A model generated the notes under the pieces. It was not told where the DNA came from, made no database searches, and saw only the letters and a list, made by a program, of their open reading frames with translations. A program made the position numbers and the translations under genes. Positions 9,476 through 16,181 of a stretch of 27,348 bases of DNA are shown piece after piece. The stretch is from an uncultured Collinsella sp. (GTDB lineage: Bacteria; Actinomycetota; Coriobacteriia; Coriobacteriales; Coriobacteriaceae), in the NCBI GenBank assembly GCA_902491565.1, contig CABUIE010000021.1, positions 1-27,348 of the forward strand. The letters run 5' to 3'. Position 1 is the stretch's first letter. Every line of letters starts with the position of its first letter.

Positions 9476-9481
9476 TATAAT
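9476..9481 (+). promoter_or_regulatory. Possible -10 element for rlmN
   Basis: A perfect TATAAT lies 64 bp upstream of the rlmN start in the short divergent gap shared with ddl. No convincing -35 is visible at 16-18 bp, so this is tentative. On the opposite strand a TACAAT (9500-9505) could serve ddl, again with a poor -35. Confidence 0.3.
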
Positions 9482-9544
9482 TTCTGCAGCTGATACCATA
9501 TTGTAGCGATACCCTCTACGTTTCCCCAAAATCGAAAGGCTTCC

Positions 9545-10597
9545 ATGAATCCCAGGACTAAATCTCAGGACATTCGCGACTTGAGCCAAAACGATATTCG
9601 CGACCTTGTGGCCGAACTTGGCCAGCCCACCTTCCGCGCGAAGCAGCTCATCGAATGGGTCTTCGAGAAGAACGTTTGTTCGTTTGACGATATGACCAAC
9701 CTTCCCAAGGCTTTCCGCGAGCAGCTTAAAGAGGCTTTTACCTTTGACACGCCGACTGAACTAACCAAGCAGGTTTCCAAAGATGGCTCTCGCAAGTATC
9801 TGCTCGAGTACCACGACGGCGTTTCCGTCGAGACTGTCGGTATGCCCCGTCGTAACAAGCTTTCCGTCTGCGTTTCCACCCAGGCTGGCTGTGGCATGGG
9901 CTGCGCCTTTTGCGCTACCGGTCTCAACGGCCTCAAGCGCTCTCTGACCGCTCAAGAGATCGTCGACCAGGTACTTCATGTATCCAACGACTTTGGCGAG
10001 CGTGCCACGAGCGTCGTCTTCATGGGCCAGGGCGAGCCGTTTGCCAACTACGACGAGGTTCTCAAGGCGCTGCGAATCCTCAACGACCCCGATGGCATCG
10101 GTATCGGCGCTCGTCACCTCACCGTCTCTACCAGCGGCGTTATTCCCGGTATTCGCAAATTTGCCGATATCCCCGAGCAGTTCACGCTTGCCGTTTCCCT
10201 GCATTCCGCCATCCAGTCGACGCGCAACAAGCTCATGCCCGGTGTTAAGAAGTACACACTGCTTCGCCTTCACGAGGCGCTTCAGCTCTACACCGAGAAG
10301 ACTGGCCGCCGCCCGACCTATGAGTATGCCATGATCGAAGGCGTCAACGATACGAATCCCGAGATGCAGGCGCTCTGCGACTTCTGCGAGGGAACGCTGT
10401 GCCACGTTAACCTTATTCAGCTTAACGACATTGAGGGTAGCCCGCTCAAGCCGTCGCCGATTCATAAGGTTGAGGATCTTCAGCGTCGTCTTGAGTCCCG
10501 TGGCATCGAGACCACGATTCGTAACTCCCGTGGTAACGATATTGACGCCGCCTGCGGACAGCTGAAGCAGCGCTTCAAAGTTCAGAAGAACGCATAG
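9545..10597 (+). CDS. rlmN: Dual-specificity 23S rRNA/tRNA adenine-C2 methyltransferase RlmN
   Basis: A radical-SAM enzyme of 350 residues that methylates C2 of A2503 in 23S rRNA and A37 in some tRNAs. The CxxxCxxC cluster motif is C116, C120, C123. C109 and C337 (in DAACGQL) correspond to the two catalytic cysteines of E. coli RlmN. The GQGEPF motif and a SLHSA segment also fit the family. It carries none of the changes expected for the resistance homologue Cfr, though I could not align the two. ATG at 9545 is preceded by GAAAGG. It is a single-gene rightward unit ending at a strong hairpin. Its codons are richer in U-ending forms (cgt, gtt) than those of the neighbouring genes, which is typical of highly expressed genes. 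Confidence 0.95.
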   Translation: MNPRTKSQDIRDLSQNDIRDLVAELGQPTFRAKQLIEWVFEKNVCSFDDMTNLPKAFREQLKEAFTFDTPTELTKQVSKDGSRKYLLEYHDGVSVETVGMPRRNKLSVCVSTQAGCGMGCAFCATGLNGLKRSLTAQEIVDQVLHVSNDFGERATSVVFMGQGEPFANYDEVLKALRILNDPDGIGIGARHLTVSTSGVIPGIRKFADIPEQFTLAVSLHSAIQSTRNKLMPGVKKYTLLRLHEALQLYTEKTGRRPTYEYAMIEGVNDTNPEMQALCDFCEGTLCHVNLIQLNDIEGSPLKPSPIHKVEDLQRRLESRGIETTIRNSRGNDIDAACGQLKQRFKVQKNA

Positions 10598-10615
10598 GGG
10601 AGTCGCACCCCAAAA

Positions 10616-10631
10616 CGTTTCATGTGAAACA
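10616..10631. promoter_or_regulatory. Degenerate parS site
   Basis: This 16-mer matches the parS palindrome at 14 of 16 positions, differing at the first base and at position 8 (C to T). It lies between the rlmN stop and its terminator, about 2.1 kb from the three perfect sites. Binding by ParB is likely weaker here, if it occurs at all. Confidence 0.45.
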
Positions 10632-10634
10632 TTG

Positions 10635-10671
10635 AACGGCCACGGTTGCAGGATATGCAACCGTGGCCGTT
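10635..10671 (+). terminator. Strong terminator hairpin after rlmN
   Basis: A perfect 16-bp stem (10635-10650 with 10656-10671) and a 5-nt loop are followed by a T-rich TTTCATTTATT stretch. It starts 38 bp after the rlmN stop and ends rightward transcription; because the stem is symmetric it could also slow leftward transcripts. Confidence 0.85.
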
Positions 10672-10726
10672 TCATTTATTGAGCTTAATTTTGAATCAGC
10701 TGCTACCTGTCCCATTTTTTACGGTC

Positions 10727-10767
10727 AAAATAAGGGCTCCTTGCCTCGTGAATTAGACAAGGACCCC
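10727..10767 (-). terminator. Probable terminator of the parA-parB operon
   Basis: Read leftward, a GGG(G)TCCTTG arm (10758-10767) pairs with CAAGGA(G)CCC (10734-10743), with one mismatch and a 14-nt loop, followed by TTATTTT. It lies 30 bp past the last gene of the par operon. The long loop makes it weaker than the rlmN hairpin. Confidence 0.5.
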
Positions 10768-10788
10768 TCATAATATGCTAAGTAATTG

Positions 10789-10800
10789 TTAGGTACCTAA
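10789..10800. repeat. 12-bp palindrome TTAGGTACCTAA, copy 1
   Basis: A perfect 12-bp palindrome overlapping the stop codon of the small membrane protein gene. An identical copy sits at 14293-14304 between yidC and jag. Function unknown. Confidence 0.6.
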
Positions 10801-11051
10801 TAACCTACATTTTCCCATTGGTTGTTAACCCAACCTTGATTAATCTTGGGATTCTTCGTTACCTGAGCGGTGCGCATGGCAACATCTTCTGTCATAACAT
10901 CCATTTTCTTCTTGGATGTATCGACAATATCTTGCGCACTACGAAGCAAACGACCTCGAAGTTCATCGTCTGTCGCGATCTTATAGCCAGCAAAGGCACC
11001 AGCAGCGACAGTCGTCGCCAATGCAATCACAGTAAAAATCCTATTCCTCAT
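10797..11051 (-). CDS. Small YtxH-like membrane protein downstream of parB
   Basis: An 84-residue protein with one N-terminal membrane helix (about residues 5-24, TVIALATTVAAGAFAGYKIA) and a charged helical part (RGRLLRSAQDIVDTSKKK), resembling YtxH-type proteins of unknown function. The start chosen is ATG at 11051, which lies inside the last codons of parB and has a perfect AAGGAGG six bases upstream; a longer version starting six codons earlier has no such signal. The 11-bp overlap means it is translationally coupled to parB. It may link segregation proteins to the membrane, but that is only inference from position. The stop overlaps a perfect 12-bp palindrome. Confidence 0.75.
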   Translation of the reverse strand: MRNRIFTVIALATTVAAGAFAGYKIATDDELRGRLLRSAQDIVDTSKKKMDVMTEDVAMRTAQVTKNPKINQGWVNNQWENVGY

Positions 11052-11946
11052 CTTGGCCTCCTTGATCAAACTGAATCATTTCGCCAAGAATACGAGAGAG
11101 CTCTTCTTCGTCTTTAAACTCAATCTCAATCTTATTCTTTCCACGCGAGCTCTTCACACGCACGTTGGTATTAAAAACCTGACGAAGCACGCGGGCAGCC
11201 TTTTTAAAAGACTGAGGCGTTGCAGGCCTCGGAGTCTTATGTGTCTCTCCGGCAGAAAACAACGGAGCAAGATTTTCTGTCGCTCTTACGGAAAGGCCCT
11301 CTGCAACAACCTTCTCAGCAAGTCGAATTCGAGCATCCTCATAGGGAACTGCAAGAATCGCACGTGCATGACCAGCAGTAAGTTTGCCCTCAAAAATCAT
11401 CTGCTGAACAACTTCGGGAAGATCAAGAAGGCGCAGCGAGTTTGTAATTGCAGAGCGCGACTTGCTTACAGCCTTCGACAATGCTTCCTGGGTCATACCG
11501 CTGGCATCGATAAGCTGGCGGTAGCCCTTAGCCTCTTCGACAGGATTTAGATCAGAACGCTGAAGGTTTTCGATAAGAGCAAGAGCTAGCATCTCTTCAT
11601 CATTAACATCCTTAATGATGACTGGCAGTTCCTCAAGACCAGCAAGTTTTGACGCCTGGTAACGACGTTCACCAGCGATGATCTCATAGCCATTTCCATG
11701 CTTGCGAACCAAAAGCGGCTGCAAAACGCCATGTTCTTGAATTGACTCGCTCAACTCGCGAAGTTCAGTTTCGTTAAAGTGAATTCGGGGCTGATTTGGG
11801 TTGGGAACGATATCCTCAATAGGTAATTTTGTTTCAGACGCAGCATTCGAAGCCGATGCAGCCGAACCACCAGTCTCATACTCGGCCTCTGAGACCAAAG
11901 CATTGAGTCCACGTCCTAATCCGCCACGTTTCTTTACACTAGGCAC
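11041..11946 (-). CDS. parB: Chromosome partitioning protein ParB (Spo0J)
   Basis: This 301-residue CTP-dependent DNA clamp loads at parS and helps segregate the origin. It opens with the family's GGLGRGLNAL segment and carries the CTPase GERR motif (92-95, AGERRYQAS) and the ENLQR-DLNPVEEA box (126-138). A helix-turn-helix follows (about 150-175, TQEALSKAVSKSRSAITNSL), then a C-terminal dimerisation region rich in Lys/Glu. GTG at 11946 overlaps the end of parA by 8 bp and has AGAGG just upstream, so ParA and ParB are made in step. Its target sites, three perfect parS, are upstream of parA. The gene is more AT-rich than most of the window. Confidence 0.96.
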   Translation of the reverse strand: MPSVKKRGGLGRGLNALVSEAEYETGGSAASASNAASETKLPIEDIVPNPNQPRIHFNETELRELSESIQEHGVLQPLLVRKHGNGYEIIAGERRYQASKLAGLEELPVIIKDVNDEEMLALALIENLQRSDLNPVEEAKGYRQLIDASGMTQEALSKAVSKSRSAITNSLRLLDLPEVVQQMIFEGKLTAGHARAILAVPYEDARIRLAEKVVAEGLSVRATENLAPLFSAGETHKTPRPATPQSFKKAARVLRQVFNTNVRVKSSRGKNKIEIEFKDEEELSRILGEMIQFDQGGQDEE

Positions 11947-12739
11947 GCTTGATCACCTCTTTTGCAAGGTTCATATACGCTTTTGCACCCTTATTTTGAG
12001 GTGCATAGGTAATTACCGGTTCTCCAAAAGACGGAGCTTCGGAGATTTTAACCGTACGGGGGATCAGCGTCTTAAACGCCTTATCACCAAAGTACGATTG
12101 AACCTCCTCAACAACCTGATTCGATAGAGAAGTACGCGAGTCATACATGGTCATAAGCACACCATAGGTGTCTAAGCCCTTGTTCAGACGTGATTTGACC
12201 ATCTTCATTGACTCAAGCAGCTTCGTAACGCCTTCAAGTGCATAATACTCGCATTGGATCGGAATCAAAACGCTGTCTGCTGCGGTCAAGGCGTTGATAG
12301 TAAGCAGGCCGAGCGAAGGGGGACAGTCAATGAAAATAAAATCGAACTCGTCCTGAATCGGCTCAAGCAAATCTTTGAGACGGGTTTCACGAGCAATTGC
12401 GCTTACGAGTTCAATTTCTGCGCCTGCAAGCTGAATTGTAGCCGGAATTACGAATACCTTTTTGCAATTTGTATCAAGAACAAGCGATTCTGCCGGCACA
12501 TCATTCAACAATGCGTCATAGATGCAGTGATCAAGGTCTTCTTTTTCAATTCCAAATCCGCTAGTGCTGTTTCCTTGCGGATCAAAATCGACAATCAGCG
12601 TCTTACGACCCTGCTCACCCAGTGCTGCTGCAAGGTTTACAGCCGTCGTTGACTTACCGACGCCACCTTTTTGATTGATGATTGCAATGATACGCGTGTC
12701 TTTTGCACTCTTAGAACGCTTAACGTCGCGAAATCCCAC
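11939..12739 (-). CDS. parA: Chromosome partitioning ATPase ParA (Soj)
   Basis: A 266-residue ParA/MinD-family ATPase. The deviant Walker A is KGGVGKST (24-31) with its signature Lys, followed by the DFDPQGN motif and FIDCPPSLG. ATP-bound ParA dimers coat the nucleoid and are released by ParB-parS complexes, moving the origins apart; ParA/Soj also acts on DnaA in Bacillus, relevant here because dnaA is only 5 kb away. The start is GTG at 12739, right after AGGAGGGACC. Three parS sites fill the 134-bp gap upstream, so ParB may well repress or otherwise affect parA expression. Confidence 0.96.
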   Translation of the reverse strand: MGFRDVKRSKSAKDTRIIAIINQKGGVGKSTTAVNLAAALGEQGRKTLIVDFDPQGNSTSGFGIEKEDLDHCIYDALLNDVPAESLVLDTNCKKVFVIPATIQLAGAEIELVSAIARETRLKDLLEPIQDEFDFIFIDCPPSLGLLTINALTAADSVLIPIQCEYYALEGVTKLLESMKMVKSRLNKGLDTYGVLMTMYDSRTSLSNQVVEEVQSYFGDKAFKTLIPRTVKISEAPSFGEPVITYAPQNKGAKAYMNLAKEVIKRA

Positions 12740-12778
12740 GGTCCCTCCTGGTGTGTATTAAAGCTGTCAAACGGAGGA

Positions 12779-12794
12779 TGTTTCACGTGAAACA
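12779..12794. promoter_or_regulatory. parS site 1 (perfect)
   Basis: Exact TGTTTCACGTGAAACA, the consensus ParB-binding palindrome, 40 bp upstream of the parA start. Confidence 0.95.
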
Positions 12795-12817
12795 TTCCGA
12801 TTCGATATCAACCGCCA

Positions 12818-12833
12818 TGTTTCACGTGAAACA
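12818..12833. promoter_or_regulatory. parS site 2 (perfect)
   Basis: Exact TGTTTCACGTGAAACA, 39 bp from sites 1 and 3. The 23-bp spacers differ in sequence but not in length. Confidence 0.95.
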
Positions 12834-12856
12834 CCGCAAGTTGTTAGTATCCATTA

Positions 12857-12872
12857 TGTTTCACGTGAAACA
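12857..12872. promoter_or_regulatory. parS site 3 (perfect)
   Basis: Exact TGTTTCACGTGAAACA, one base past the rsmG stop codon. Confidence 0.95.
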
Positions 12873-12873
12873 T

Positions 12874-13611
12874 CTAGGCAAGCGGATTCTTCTTTGCCAT
12901 GCCATTTGCACGAGGCAATGAGACGGATGCTGGATGACTCTTCTTAAGAACAATGAACTCCCTGTGGCCCAGGCCCTCAGGCAAATCGATAGCGTCATTC
13001 AGAAGCAAAGTGAAGCCGCAAATCTTTGCAGCTGACATGCCAGAAGCAAGCTCCTCATCCGAAGGATTGCCCTTGGTGATAACAAATAGCCCTCCATCCT
13101 TGAGGTACGGAGCCGCATACTCAACAAGAATCGGTAGAGGGGCCAGTGCACGGGCGGTTACAACAGAGAACTGCTTCTTATGGCTTCGAGCATATTCTTC
13201 AAGACGATCATGAACCGCATGAGCATGTTTCAATCCAAGAGCATGGACAAAGGAATTAACAGCATCAACCTTCTTGCCAACAGAGTCAATATAAGTAGCT
13301 TTACGATGCGTGGTTATGGTTAATGGAATACCAGGGAAGCCCGCACCTGTTCCCATATCGAGCAAAGCTCCCTCAGGAGCCTTATTGATATAGGGGAGCA
13401 AAACAAGTGAGTCGAGGATATGAAGTACTACAGCATCTTCTACGTTAAGAATACGGGTGAGATTGGTTGTCTTATTTGTTTCAAGAACCAAATCCAAATG
13501 CTGGATACATTTCCTCAGCTCAACATCAGTTACGCTCAAGGAATACTCTTTGCAATAGGAAGTTAGACGACTCAACATCTCGTCAGCCTGCTGATCAGTA
13601 AGTACTAACAA
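12874..13611 (-). CDS. rsmG: 16S rRNA (guanine-527-N7)-methyltransferase RsmG
   Basis: A 245-residue class I methyltransferase that modifies G527 of 16S rRNA (the GidB family; loss gives low-level streptomycin resistance). The SAM-binding loop is LLDMGTGAGFPGIPL, followed by the VTARALAPLP segment typical of RsmG. The reading frame opens further upstream, at a TTG at 13659, but that codon lies in the U-tract of the jag terminator and has no ribosome binding site. I chose TTG at 13611, which has AAGGAG six bases upstream. The short C-terminal tail (ANGMAKKNPLA) is basic. It is adjacent to parAB, as in many bacteria, but a promoter for it was not identified. Confidence 0.92.
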   Translation of the reverse strand: MLVLTDQQADEMLSRLTSYCKEYSLSVTDVELRKCIQHLDLVLETNKTTNLTRILNVEDAVVLHILDSLVLLPYINKAPEGALLDMGTGAGFPGIPLTITTHRKATYIDSVGKKVDAVNSFVHALGLKHAHAVHDRLEEYARSHKKQFSVVTARALAPLPILVEYAAPYLKDGGLFVITKGNPSDEELASGMSAAKICGFTLLLNDAIDLPEGLGHREFIVLKKSHPASVSLPRANGMAKKNPLA

Positions 13612-13657
13612 CGAAAGCTCCTTTCTGACAAAAATCAGTGTATCGAGAACTTTTGAC

Positions 13658-13687
13658 AAAAAAAGGGGACGTGGAAACCACGTCCCC
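13658..13687 (-). terminator. Intrinsic terminator after jag
   Basis: Read leftward, GGGGACGTGG (13687-13678) pairs perfectly with CCACGTCCCC (13674-13665) around a 3-nt loop and is followed by seven or more T. It closes the rpmH-rnpA-yidD-yidC-jag operon 20 bp after the jag stop. Confidence 0.92.
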
Positions 13688-13707
13688 TTAGCATAAGCTC
13701 GAGAAGA

Positions 13708-14277
13708 TTATCGAGCAACAATCACCACATGGCGATCAGGGTCAGAACCCTCAGAATGAGTATCGACGGCATCATTGCCACGAAGTGCAATGTGAACCAG
13801 TCGACGCTCGTAGGCATTCATGGGCGGAAGCGAAACACTCTTATGAGTGCGGATGGCACGCTCGGCAGCAGACTGGGCCATGGAAGCAACCTTGTCCTGA
13901 CGGCGACTCTTGTATCCCTCTACGTCCACCACAACCGGATACCTAAAGCCAAGTTTGCGGCTCACCAGCAAAGAGAACATAACCTGAAGGGCATCAAGGG
14001 TGCGACCATGACGGCCAATGAGAACAGCAAGGTCGGGAGCCGTTACATCCAAAATCAGCTCACCCTCGTCGCCCTCATACTCATCGATAGGAGAGTTGGC
14101 GGCATCGAAGTGCGAAAGGATGGAACGCAGGATGGAAATCGCAACATCGGCAATGGTGTCGAGCTCCTCATCGGTCAGCTCTTCACCAGCCTTGTAGCGC
14201 TGTGCAATCTCGGGATAATCGCCCGCGACCTGCGGGGCAACCTCCTCAAGCATATCCTCGATGATCTCTTCAGACAT
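13708..14277 (-). CDS. jag: Jag/KhpB RNA-binding protein (KH and R3H domains)
   Basis: A 189-residue protein with a KH domain (VLIGRHGRTLDALQ, the GxxG being GRHG, near residue 95) and an R3H domain near the C-terminus (NAYERRLVHIAL). KhpB binds RNA and influences cell division and elongation in Gram-positives. The usual Jag_N domain is replaced by an acidic 60-residue N-terminus (EEIIEDMLEEV...). The start is ATG at 14277 with GGAG six bases upstream; a TTG four codons earlier is less likely. It is last in the rpmH operon, as in many Firmicutes and Actinobacteria, and the 12-bp palindrome lies just upstream, between it and yidC. Confidence 0.92.
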   Translation of the reverse strand: MSEEIIEDMLEEVAPQVAGDYPEIAQRYKAGEELTDEELDTIADVAISILRSILSHFDAANSPIDEYEGDEGELILDVTAPDLAVLIGRHGRTLDALQVMFSLLVSRKLGFRYPVVVDVEGYKSRRQDKVASMAQSAAERAIRTHKSVSLPPMNAYERRLVHIALRGNDAVDTHSEGSDPDRHVVIVAR

Positions 14278-14292
14278 AACGTACTCCAAAAG

Positions 14293-14304
14293 TTAGGTAC
14301 CTAA
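14293..14304. repeat. 12-bp palindrome TTAGGTACCTAA, copy 2
   Basis: Identical to the copy at 10789-10800. Here it lies in the 44-bp gap between the yidC stop and the jag start. Confidence 0.6.
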
Positions 14305-14321
14305 ATAAGATTGATATCCCG

Positions 14322-15092
14322 TTACTTCTTCTTGTGCGGGCGCGGCTTCTTCTCTCGACGAGTGACCTCAACCTGCAGCGGAGCGTTCTTAAGACGCTCC
14401 TCCTCATCGGCCTTCGCCTTGTCGATGACCTTCTGCGTCACAAAAATCTGCTGGATAACCTGCCAAGCAGACGAGACGTCGTAGTACAGCAGAACACCAA
14501 CGGGAAGGCTCCAGCCCATCCAAAGCATCATGACCGTCATGACAACGGCCATCATACGCATGCTCTGAGCCTGCTGGCCGGTCTGGTTGCGCGACATATA
14601 GAGCTGCGGAATCAGGGTCAGGACGGCGAACAGGATCAGGCAAACCAGCGCAGGCAGTGCAACCATAAAGCCATCGGCAAAGGAAGCGCTCGGCGTGGTG
14701 GTCAGGTCGGGCAGGATGTTGAAGAACGAGAACGTGCCGTCGTTAAAGTACTGCGGCAGGTTGCGCAGCAATGTAAACAGGGCGAACAGGATAGGCATCT
14801 GAATCAGCAGCGGCAGACAGCCAGCCATGGGGTTGAACTTGTTCTCGCTGTAGAACTTCTGCATCTCCTCGGCCTGACGCTGGGGATCGTCGGCATAGCG
14901 CTCCTGGATCTCGAGCATCTTGGGCTGCAGCACCTGCATGCGAGCCGTCGACTTGGTCGACTTGAGCATGAGCGGCGTCAGCAGCAGACGGATGATGACC
15001 ACCAGGATGATGATGGACAGGCCCCAGTCGACCGCAAAGGTCTGGATGAGCTTGAGCAGCTCGAAAAGGATGTTAACGATCCAATCCCACAT
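14322..15092 (-). CDS. yidC: Membrane protein insertase YidC
   Basis: A 256-residue insertase of the short Gram-positive type, lacking the large periplasmic domain of E. coli YidC. It has the conserved Arg of the hydrophilic groove (R35, in VVIIRLLLTP), the cytoplasmic hairpin after it (LQPKMLEIQERYADDP), and later helices (AGCLPLLIQMPILFALF, ALPALVCLILFAVLTLIPQLY). It ends in a strongly basic tail (KKPRPHKKK), which in this family contacts the ribosome. There is no lipoprotein Cys near the N-terminus. ATG at 15092 follows AGGAAAACTT. It sits between yidD and jag in the standard order and inserts small membrane proteins, partly together with SecYEG. Confidence 0.96.
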   Translation of the reverse strand: MWDWIVNILFELLKLIQTFAVDWGLSIIILVVIIRLLLTPLMLKSTKSTARMQVLQPKMLEIQERYADDPQRQAEEMQKFYSENKFNPMAGCLPLLIQMPILFALFTLLRNLPQYFNDGTFSFFNILPDLTTTPSASFADGFMVALPALVCLILFAVLTLIPQLYMSRNQTGQQAQSMRMMAVVMTVMMLWMGWSLPVGVLLYYDVSSAWQVIQQIFVTQKVIDKAKADEEERLKNAPLQVEVTRREKKPRPHKKK

Positions 15093-15121
15093 GTAAGTTT
15101 TCCTCCGATAGCGAGTGCCCG

Positions 15122-15346
15122 CTAGGGCACAGGGTCATAACCGCCGACGTGCAGGGGATTGCAGCGAGCGATGCGCCTCACGGCAAGCCAGCAGCCTCTC
15201 AAAACACCGTGCTTCTCAATCGCCTGGACGGCGTATTGCGAGCACGTTGGGTAATAAATGCAGGCGTCAGGCAATAAGGGCGAAATAACCTGTTGATATA
15301 TGCGAATAGGAGCGATGGCAACACGTCGCAAAACGTGATTGCTCAT
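15122..15346 (-). CDS. yidD: Membrane protein insertion efficiency factor YidD
   Basis: This 74-residue protein carries the family hallmark of conserved cysteines and prolines: IRIYQQVISPLLP, CIYYPTCSQYA and a RCNPLHVGGYDPVP C-terminus. YidD is a small membrane-associated helper of YidC-dependent insertion. Its ATG at 15346 overlaps the TGA of rnpA (ATGA), which gives translational coupling, and GGAGG lies just upstream inside rnpA. Length and gene order are normal. Confidence 0.96.
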   Translation of the reverse strand: MSNHVLRRVAIAPIRIYQQVISPLLPDACIYYPTCSQYAVQAIEKHGVLRGCWLAVRRIARCNPLHVGGYDPVP

Positions 15347-15681
15347 CGCTCCTCCCCGGCAACGCCGGCGCGCTTCATAAGCGAACGCAACGCCTTGTCC
15401 ATCTCCTGCGGCGAGGAAACCCTCGTCTTGGGAGTTGCGAACAAGATGATGTCATAACCCGCAACGGGAAATCCGCAGCTGCGGGCGGCCTCGCGCATCA
15501 CACGCTTGGATCGGTTGCGCACGACGGCACAACCGAGTCGCTTAGCACCAACGAAGGCGACCCTTCCGGAGTCGCCTTCGCCAACCGATTCACATATGGT
15601 CATTCGAATCAGAGGGTGATTGAAACGACGCCCCTGACTGAACACATGCTCGAAATCTTGCCGAGACTTAATAGTCTTCAT
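15343..15681 (-). CDS. rnpA: Ribonuclease P protein component
   Basis: A 112-residue basic protein that binds RNase P RNA and helps mature tRNA 5' ends. The signature basic helix is RNRSKRVMREAAR, preceded by a beta strand (GRVAFVGAKRLG); the N-terminus (RQDFEHVFSQGRRF) is also standard. ATG at 15681 has no clear ribosome binding site and starts 20 bp after the rpmH stop, so translation may depend on coupling to rpmH. The low level of RnpA relative to L34 seen in other bacteria fits this weak signal. Confidence 0.95.
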   Translation of the reverse strand: MKTIKSRQDFEHVFSQGRRFNHPLIRMTICESVGEGDSGRVAFVGAKRLGCAVVRNRSKRVMREAARSCGFPVAGYDIILFATPKTRVSSPQEMDKALRSLMKRAGVAGEER

Positions 15682-15701
15682 GCGAGATGTGTGTATCGCT
15701 G

Positions 15702-15836
15702 CTAGACAGTGAGACGCTTGCGGCCCTTGGCGCGACGACGGGCGAGCACGGCACGACCACCCTTAGTGGCCATACGGGCACGGAAGCCATGGGTCTTGGC
15801 ACGCTTACGCTTATTAGGCTGATACGTACGCTTCAT
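15702..15836 (-). CDS. rpmH: Large ribosomal subunit protein bL34
   Basis: A 44-residue, highly basic ribosomal protein with the invariant MKRTYQPNKRKRAKTHGFR opening and a GRKRL ending. The correct start is ATG at 15836 with AGGAGG nine bases upstream; the frame runs open further upstream, but that part is the untranslated leader. It is first in the rpmH-rnpA-yidD-yidC-jag operon and has a strong promoter. Confidence 0.98.
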   Translation of the reverse strand: MKRTYQPNKRKRAKTHGFRARMATKGGRAVLARRRAKGRKRLTV

Positions 15837-15864
15837 CTTAAGTTCCTCCTGCTGCATTTCGAGT

Positions 15865-15882
15865 GTCCGCGGGGACGCGGAC
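15865..15882 (-). other. GC-rich hairpin in the rpmH leader
   Basis: GTCCGCG and CGCGGAC pair over 7 bp around a 4-nt loop in the untranslated leader, 28 bp from the start codon. It could affect mRNA stability or be a regulatory element; no known L34 leader motif was recognised. Confidence 0.4.
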
Positions 15883-15908
15883 GCAGATATAGACACGTGA
15901 GCTTGAAG

Positions 15909-15938
15909 ATTGTAGGGAAATCAATGTTCAAATGTCAA
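15909..15938 (-). promoter_or_regulatory. Promoter of the rpmH operon
   Basis: Read leftward, TTGACA (15938-15933), an 18-bp spacer and TACAAT (15914-15909): a near-consensus housekeeping sigma promoter. Transcription would start about 65-70 bp before the rpmH ATG. Confidence 0.8.
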
Positions 15939-16034
15939 GAAATCAAAGGTAAAAGGTTGCGCAGTTCACACGGTTCCCCCATAAGCCAAGCTCGATTTAG
16001 CGGTGCATGGCAACTTTTCACGATATTTCATCGA

Positions 16035-16119
16035 GTTTTCAACAGGTCATGTTGGCAATGTTGAGAACTTTTCGTCCGTTTTCCAAAGTTTTCAACAGGT
16101 TTTGAAAAGTTGTTGAAAG
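16035..16119. promoter_or_regulatory. Candidate oriC DnaA-box cluster, rpmH side
   Basis: Within 85 bp there are GTTTTCAACAGGT at 16035-16047 and again at 16088-16100, TTCTCAACA inverted at 16059-16067 and CTTTCAACA inverted at 16111-16119. The same 13-mer recurs after dnaA at 19287-19299. I read TTTTCAACA as the local DnaA box. The surrounding gap (15837-16181) also holds the rpmH promoter and is AT-rich; no other gene or RNA was seen in it. Confidence 0.6.
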
Positions 16120-16181
16120 ATGAGAAACATTGCACGGTGAGCTACTATTTGTTCGAAACCTTTTGGAAGATTGCGAGCGGC

